Below are positions 14,683 through 18,316 of a stretch of 18,316 nucleotides of DNA, piece after piece (within the stretch, counting starts at the first letter, position 1; each line of letters starts with the position of its first letter). The notes beneath the pieces are model-generated. The model saw only the letters and a program-made list of their open reading frames with translations, did no database searches and was not told the origin of the DNA. Position numbers and translations under genes: made by a program. Origin of the DNA: Syntrophorhabdus sp. PtaB.Bin184 (GTDB lineage: Bacteria > Desulfobacterota > Syntrophorhabdia > Syntrophorhabdales > Syntrophorhabdaceae); NCBI GenBank assembly GCA_002067555.1, contig MVQQ01000229.1, forward strand, positions 1 through 18,316, read 5' to 3'.

Positions 14683-14911
14683 GTTCGGTGCCTTTCGCCA
14701 GGAATGTGAGGCCCTGGCTTTCTCGCAGGACTGTTCCCCTGTCATTTTGACGGGTTGCACATAAAGTGACTTTCCGTCTCTGTCAGGATACACCAGATCA
14801 CGCGGAATACTCAAGCGACGAAGACAGACGACGGCCATGCGTGCCCGGTTCCGTTCCGGACCGGTGTGGTCCCGAATGTGAAGCATTCTTGTTTTATTAA
14901 CGAACTCAATC

Positions 14912-14920
14912 TGCTAGAAT
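14912..14920 (+). promoter_or_regulatory. Extended -10 promoter for nfeD-SPFH
   Basis: TG at 14912-14913, one base, then TAGAAT at 14915-14920, an extended -10 element with 5/6 match in the hexamer. A poor -35 (TTTTAT) lies 17 bases upstream, as is usual with extended -10 promoters. The predicted start near 14927 leaves a leader of about 29 bases to the GTG at 14956. It also rules out the upstream in-frame ATG at 14866 for this transcript. Confidence 0.5.
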
Positions 14921-14955
14921 CCTTGCAACAGGATCTCCATATACGGGGTGATGAT

Positions 14956-15444
14956 GTGGAAACATTCAAAGACTGGCTGAAACCCGAGTTGATATGGTTT
15001 CTCATCGGCCTTGTGCTGATGCTGCTGGAGTTCGTCCTGCCGGGATTCATCGTTTTTTTCTTCGGGGTCGGCGCCTGGATCGTGGCTCTAGTATGCTTTT
15101 TCACCGACATCTCCGTCAACGTTCAGCTCGTTCTCTTTCTCGTTGCCTCTGTCCTGCTTCTTGTATCGCTGAGGAAATGGATGAGGGGCGTCTTCGTCGG
15201 CTACAAAAAGTACGGCCGGCAATCCGATGACGACCTGTCGGAATTCGCGGGCAAGAGGGCCGTGGTGACACGAACGATCGACCCCATCATGGGAGGCAAG
15301 GTGGAGCTTCACGGCACCAGCTGGAACGCTGAGGCCGATGGAGAGGAACCGATCGAAGAAGGAACCGCCGTGGAGATCACCGGCAAGCAAGGTCTCACAC
15401 TGAAGGTCAAAAAATACCCGGCAAAGGGAGGGAACGGTCAATGA
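14956..15444 (+). CDS. NfeD-family membrane protein
   Basis: Short NfeD protein (162 aa) of the type encoded next to stomatin/SPFH proteins and thought to act with them in membrane microdomains. Three hydrophobic segments (about 12-28, 31-49 and 56-72) are followed by a soluble domain (about 95-155; FAGKRAVVTRTIDP, GKVELHGTSWNA, GTAVEITGKQGLTLKVK) that reads as the NfeD OB fold. The serine-protease domain of long NfeD proteins is absent. I chose the GTG at 14956, preceded by GGGGTG, over the ATG at 14866, because an extended -10 promoter lies between the two and the first 30 residues of the longer form do not fit the family. The gene overlaps the SPFH gene by 4 bases (ATGA). Confidence 0.85.
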   Translation: METFKDWLKPELIWFLIGLVLMLLEFVLPGFIVFFFGVGAWIVALVCFFTDISVNVQLVLFLVASVLLLVSLRKWMRGVFVGYKKYGRQSDDDLSEFAGKRAVVTRTIDPIMGGKVELHGTSWNAEADGEEPIEEGTAVEITGKQGLTLKVKKYPAKGGNGQ

Positions 15445-16397
15445 ACTTCTTTACCATCATCATCGTCGGCCTCATCATATTCGTGGTCATAGCCTTTCTG
15501 AAGACCATACGGGTTGTCCCTCAGAAGGTCGCTTTCATCGTTGAACGCCTCGGCAAGTACAACGCGACGCTGGATGCCGGCCTCCACATCCTCATACCCT
15601 TCATCGACAAGGTCTCTTACAAGCACACGTTGAAGGAACAGGCCATCGACGTGCCCTCCCAGACGTGCATTACCAGGGACAACATCGCCGTCGAGGTCGA
15701 CGGCATCCTCTACCTCCAGGTCATTGACCCCCAGAAGGCGTCCTACGGCATCAACAATTACCAGTTCGCGGCCACCCAGCTCGCCCAGACAACCATGAGA
15801 AGCGTCATAGGCAAGCTCGAACTCGACAGGACATTCGAGGAACGGGACACGATCAACACCACCATCGTGGAGGCCGTCGACAAGGCGTCGGACCCTTGGG
15901 GCGTCAAGGTCACCCGGTACGAGGTCAAGAACATCGTGCCGCCGCAGAGCATCAAGGATGCCATGGAAAAACAGATGCGCGCCGAACGTGAGAAGCGTGC
16001 GATGATCGCCGAATCCGAGGGCGACAAACAGGCCAAGATCAACCGCGCCGAGGGCGTCAAGCAGGAAATGATCGCCACCTCCGAAGGCGAGAAGCAGAAA
16101 AGGATCAACGAGGCCGAAGGCCGGGCGGCAGAGATCGAACGGGTGGCAAAGGCGACCGCAAACGGCTTGAGGGAGATCGCTCTCGCCATCAACGAGCAGG
16201 GCGGCATCAACGCCGTCAACCTGCGCATCGCCGAGCAATACATAAATGAGTTCGGGAAACTGGCAAGAACGAACAACACGCTCATCCTCCCCGCCAACCT
16301 CGGCGACCTCGCCGGCCTCGTATCGACGGTGACGACAATACTGAAGGACCAGACAAAGGACGCGGGGGTCAGGGCCCAGGGGGCAGAGAAAAGATAG
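15441..16397 (+). CDS. SPFH/Band 7 (stomatin/paraslipin, QmcA-like) protein
   Basis: A 318-residue membrane-anchored SPFH protein. One N-terminal transmembrane helix (4-20) leads into the Band 7 domain (about 24-175; VVPQKVAFIVERLGKY, GLHILIPFIDKV, TRDNIAVEVDGILYLQV, SVIGKLELDRTFEERD, WGVKVTRYEVKNIVPP). A charged coiled coil follows (about 172-245) with repeated EGxKQ and AEG units, then a C-terminal tail. Such proteins form large oligomeric rings or cages and scaffold membrane microdomains, often modulating membrane proteases. It is translationally coupled to the NfeD gene, the classic pairing for this family. GGAGGG lies before the ATG. Slipin subgroup cannot be fixed from sequence alone. 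Confidence 0.92.
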   Translation: MNFFTIIIVGLIIFVVIAFLKTIRVVPQKVAFIVERLGKYNATLDAGLHILIPFIDKVSYKHTLKEQAIDVPSQTCITRDNIAVEVDGILYLQVIDPQKASYGINNYQFAATQLAQTTMRSVIGKLELDRTFEERDTINTTIVEAVDKASDPWGVKVTRYEVKNIVPPQSIKDAMEKQMRAEREKRAMIAESEGDKQAKINRAEGVKQEMIATSEGEKQKRINEAEGRAAEIERVAKATANGLREIALAINEQGGINAVNLRIAEQYINEFGKLARTNNTLILPANLGDLAGLVSTVTTILKDQTKDAGVRAQGAEKR

Positions 16398-16446
16398 ACG
16401 ACAACGGGGCAGCCTTAAGACATAACCCTTCGAACCGCTCGTTGTC

Positions 16447-16490
16447 TTGAACTCTCAAGCGGTTCAAGCAATTCAAGCGGTTCAAACCGT
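16447..16490. repeat. 9-bp-period TTCAAGCGG repeat, locus 2
   Basis: Successive 9-base units in register include TCAAGCGGT, TCAAGCAAT, TCAAGCGGT and TCAAACCGT, preceded by a diverged TTGAACTC. GAACCGCT at 16432-16439 can pair with either AGCGGTTC in the array. It is the same unit as at 5368-5403, again downstream of an operon (50 bases after the SPFH stop). Intergenic content of 16398-16569 is this array, a terminator-like end and the leader of the next gene. Confidence 0.65.
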
Positions 16491-16500
16491 CTTTTTATTT
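16478..16500 (+). terminator. Possible intrinsic terminator at the end of the 9-bp repeat
   Basis: CGGT (16478-16481), loop TCAA, ACCG (16486-16489) followed by TCTTTTTATTT. The stem is short, but alternative pairings with AACCGCT at 16433-16439 could make a longer one. It is placed well to end the NfeD-SPFH transcript. Confidence 0.4.
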
Positions 16501-16528
16501 GACCCGCCCGCCCCATTAGTGATACTTT
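16499..16528 (+). promoter_or_regulatory. Weak candidate promoter for the DUF3617-like gene
   Basis: TTGACC (16499-16504), 18-base spacer, TACTTT (16523-16528). The -35 is good (5/6) and the -10 poor (3/6). It follows the presumed terminator and precedes the gene at 16570 by about 40 bases. Confidence 0.3.
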
Positions 16529-16569
16529 TTTTTACCGAACCGTTTGTCAGGAAAAGATCAGGAGGACAT

Positions 16570-17007
16570 ATGAAAGTGAGCATTCTTGCAACACTCGCCA
16601 TCGTTCTGGCACTCGTATGGTGCGGCGGCGCACAGGCCGCTGAACCGAACATGAAGGACGGTCTCTGGGAGATCACGACAAAAGTGGAAATGAAGGGTAT
16701 GCCCGCCAATATTCCTCCTTCCGTCACAAAACAATGCCTCACGAAGAAGGACAGCGTGCCCGGGCAGAGCAAGGAAAAAAACCCGAATTGCAGGATCATT
16801 GACCAGAAGGTAAGCGGCAACACGGTGACGTGGGCCATGGTCTGCAACGAGAAGGACGGCACCGTGGAAAGCAAGGGAAGCATCACATACAAGGGCGATA
16901 CCTTCGACGGGACAACAACGACACTCATCAAGAACAAGGGCATGCAGGCCCAGCAGGTTTTGACCAAAATGAGCGGAAAACGCCTCGGGCCCTGCGACAA
17001 GAAATAG
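16570..17007 (+). CDS. Secreted DUF3617-like protein
   Basis: A 145-residue exported protein. The N-terminus MKVSILATLAIVLALVWCGGAQA is a signal peptide with a probable signal peptidase I cut after AQA (residue 23); C18 follows a tryptophan, so a lipobox is unlikely. The mature part (KDGLWEITTKVEMKGMP..., then VTKQCLTKKD, NCRIIDQK, VTWAMVCNEKDGTVESKGSITYKGDTFDGTTTTLI, and the C-terminal GPCDKK) matches the pattern of DUF3617, a periplasmic family of unknown function. Four mature cysteines (56, 74, 92, 142) could form two disulfides. The ATG at 16570 is chosen for its AGGAGG and signal peptide; the frame runs open further upstream but through the repeat. It lies 23 bases before ilvE and may share its transcript. 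Confidence 0.82.
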   Translation: MKVSILATLAIVLALVWCGGAQAAEPNMKDGLWEITTKVEMKGMPANIPPSVTKQCLTKKDSVPGQSKEKNPNCRIIDQKVSGNTVTWAMVCNEKDGTVESKGSITYKGDTFDGTTTTLIKNKGMQAQQVLTKMSGKRLGPCDKK

Positions 17008-17030
17008 GAAAGAACGCGAGGAAGAGAGCT

Positions 17031-18092
17031 GTGAAGATCAAGATAAGGAAAAGCAGGAAGACAACGATCAACGAAGTGGACTTCGACAACCTGGAGTTTG
17101 GCGTCCACTTCTCCGATCACATGTATTATGTGGACTTCGCGGACGGACACTGGTGTGAACCCCGCATCGAGCCTTACGGCGCGATGAAGATGTACCCGGC
17201 CCTTTCGACGCTGCACTACGGGCAGGCCGTCTTTGAAGGTCTCAAGGCCTTTCTCGGGGTGGATGGAAAAGTTCGTCTTTTCAGGCCTGACAAGAACCAT
17301 GAAAGATACAATGTGTCCTGCGAACGCCTGTGCATCCCCACCCTCCCCTATGAGGTGTTCTTCGAGGGGATGAAGAAGCTTGTGGAGATCGACAGGGCGT
17401 GGATCCCCGCCAGGCGCGGCTGCTCCCTCTACATCAGGCCTTTCGTCTTCGCGACGGACAATTTCCTCGGCGTCAGGGTATCCCACACGTATCGCTTCAT
17501 GATCATCACCTCTCCCGTCGGAGCTTACTACAAAGAAGGGTTGAACCCTGTGAAACTCATCACCTCTGGTGAGTATGTCCGCGCCGTGAAAGGCGGCCTC
17601 GGCTCCGTCAAAACGCCGGCAAACTACGCCGCCTCGCTCTATCCCGGGGAAATGGCCAAGAAGAAAGGGTTCACTCAGGTACTGTGGCTCGACGGCATCG
17701 AGAACCGGTGCATCGAGGAGGTGGGAACCATGAACATCATGTTCGTCATAGACGGCACCGTGGTCACTCCACCCCTTGAGGGCTCCATCCTGCCCGGGGT
17801 CACCCGCAACTCTGTCATCGCTCTGGCCAAACACTGGGGCATCCCTGTTGAGGAAAGAAGGATCACCATCGATGAGGTTATGTCGGAGGCAAAGAACGGG
17901 CGCCTTGAGGAGGTCTTCGGAACCGGGACCGCCGCCGTCATCTCACCCGTCGGGTGGATTCGGCACAACGAGGATACGGTAACGATCCACAGCGGCGAGA
18001 TCGGCCCCATCTCTCAAAAACTGTACGACGAGATCACGGGGATGCAATATGGAGAAAAGGACGATCCCTTCGGCTGGTGTGTTATTATCTGA
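17031..18092 (+). CDS. ilvE: Branched-chain amino acid aminotransferase IlvE
   Basis: PLP fold-type IV transaminase interconverting leucine, isoleucine and valine with their 2-oxo acids. The 353-residue form belongs to the long (group II) type: MKIKIRKS start, FGVHFSDHMYYVDF (23-36), HYGQAVFEGLKAF (62-74), RLFRPDKNHERYNVS (82-96), PLP lysine K194 in GSVKTPANYAASLYPGE, WLDGIENRCIEEVGTMNIMFV (219-239) and GSILPGVTRNSVI (251-263), all standard. The start is the GTG at 17031 with GAGGAAG upstream; an open frame reaching back to 16830 is only overlap with the DUF3617-like gene. It is followed by a strong intrinsic terminator. Residues that would separate it from D-amino acid or aminodeoxychorismate enzymes fit BCAT. 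Confidence 0.93.
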   Translation: MKIKIRKSRKTTINEVDFDNLEFGVHFSDHMYYVDFADGHWCEPRIEPYGAMKMYPALSTLHYGQAVFEGLKAFLGVDGKVRLFRPDKNHERYNVSCERLCIPTLPYEVFFEGMKKLVEIDRAWIPARRGCSLYIRPFVFATDNFLGVRVSHTYRFMIITSPVGAYYKEGLNPVKLITSGEYVRAVKGGLGSVKTPANYAASLYPGEMAKKKGFTQVLWLDGIENRCIEEVGTMNIMFVIDGTVVTPPLEGSILPGVTRNSVIALAKHWGIPVEERRITIDEVMSEAKNGRLEEVFGTGTAAVISPVGWIRHNEDTVTIHSGEIGPISQKLYDEITGMQYGEKDDPFGWCVII

Positions 18093-18112
18093 CAATGATC
18101 ACTGTTCACTGG

Positions 18113-18152
18113 ACACCCTCCGGACCTCCCGAGCGGGAGCGGAGGGTGTTTT
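18113..18152 (+). terminator. Intrinsic terminator after ilvE
   Basis: ACACCCTCCG (18113-18122) pairs perfectly with CGGAGGGTGT (18140-18149). A nested stem CTCCC/GGGAG (18126-18130 and 18135-18139) closes a GAGC loop, with a 3-base bulge between the two. TTTT follows (18149-18152). It lies 20 bases after the ilvE stop and is the clearest rho-independent terminator in the window. Confidence 0.88.
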
Positions 18153-18171
18153 CATCTGACGGCGAGGTCGA

Positions 18172-18316
18172 TTGCTCGAAACGATCACACTCTGTTTTTT
18201 TGCGGCCCTGGCCGGGTTCATTGATTCCATAGCCGGCGGTGGTGGACTCATCCAGCTGCCGGCACTCTTCATCGTCCTGCCCCATCTGCCCATCGCCACA
18301 TTGCTCGGCACGAACA
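18172..18316 (+). CDS. TSUP (TauE/SafE/YfcA-like) permease, N-terminal fragment
   Basis: From a TTG at 18172 a frame runs open to the window end, giving about 48 residues: LETITLCFFAALAGFIDSIAGGGGLIQLPALF and on through PHLPIATLLGTN. The first transmembrane helix followed by GFIDSIAGGGGLIQLP is the hallmark of the TSUP family of sulfite/organosulfonate/anion permeases, whose YfcA-like members are inner-membrane proteins of about 250 residues. GAGG (18164-18167) is the likely ribosome binding site. The rest of the gene lies outside the window, and substrate cannot be told from this part; sulfonate or sulfite would suit the sulfur-rich neighbourhood but is only inference. Confidence 0.78.
   Translation, partial: MLETITLCFFAALAGFIDSIAGGGGLIQLPALFIVLPHLPIATLLGTN

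Noticed and set aside
14683..14886. 68-codon N-terminal extension of the radical SAM gene
   Set aside because: The frame is open, but the translation does not resemble the family, no good ribosome binding site supports it, and a weak promoter-like pair lies inside it. I saw no convincing precursor-peptide gene here either.
14866..14955. Upstream ATG start for the NfeD protein
   Set aside because: The ATG lies upstream of an extended -10 promoter, and the extra 30 residues are not NfeD-like; the GTG at 14956 with GGGGTG upstream fits better.
16447..16490. CRISPR-like array
   Set aside because: Units are only 9 bases with no spacers and no cas genes nearby.
16482..17834. A 450-codon open frame on the minus strand
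   Set aside because: Antisense to the DUF3617-like gene and ilvE and runs through the intergenic repeat; no domain is seen.

Overview
The window looks like chromosomal core metabolism from an anaerobic, Gram-negative-like bacterium with GC in the high fifties by eye. Pointers to anaerobic life are the LL-diaminopimelate aminotransferase route to lysine, the oxygen-sensitive radical SAM tyrosine lyase ThiH, a 2-hydroxyacyl-CoA dehydratase-family iron-sulfur protein, and a three-domain NifU paired with NifS. A Desulfobacterota-type (old deltaproteobacterial) host, such as a syntroph or sulfate-reducer relative, is my inference from this gene mix. No rRNA, tRNA, CRISPR array, transposase or phage gene is visible.

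Layout. At 1-1237 the tail of an unidentified gene overlaps dapL. From 1315 to 8018 everything is on the minus strand: TldD-type metallopeptidase, a DUF4911-like small protein and a 2-hydroxyacyl-CoA dehydratase-like protein as one tight cluster; then a P-loop NTPase fused to a CYTH-like domain; then a compact thiamine-thiazole operon (thiE-thiS-thiG-thiH in transcription order). A divergent intergenic region at 8019-8212 separates this from a plus-strand operon nifU-nifS-cysE (8213-11192). That operon converges on a minus-strand set (radical SAM/SPASM protein, cysK, larE; 14682 down to 11341). From 14956 onward the plus strand carries an NfeD-SPFH membrane pair, a secreted DUF3617-like protein with ilvE, a strong intrinsic terminator, and the start of a TSUP-family permease cut by the window end.

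How it fits together. The middle third is a sulfur hub. CysE makes O-acetylserine, CysK converts it to cysteine, NifS takes sulfur from cysteine onto NifU for Fe-S cluster assembly, and LarE is a sulfur-inserting enzyme of its own. ThiS/ThiG/ThiH also need sulfur (usually through a cysteine desulfurase) and an Fe-S cluster in ThiH, and the radical SAM protein needs clusters too. DapL and IlvE supply lysine/peptidoglycan precursors and branched-chain amino acids.

The most unusual non-coding signals are a 154-bp inverted-repeat element whose two 39-bp arms include the stop codons of cysE and larE, a 9-bp-period TTCAAGCGG repeat found after two unrelated operons, and a perfect hairpin built around the dapL stop codon. 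The most unusual proteins are the NTPase-CYTH fusion, the orphan radical SAM/SPASM protein with a terminal cysteine, and a LarE whose cysteines suggest the cluster-bearing subtype. I found no complete new defence or mobile system.
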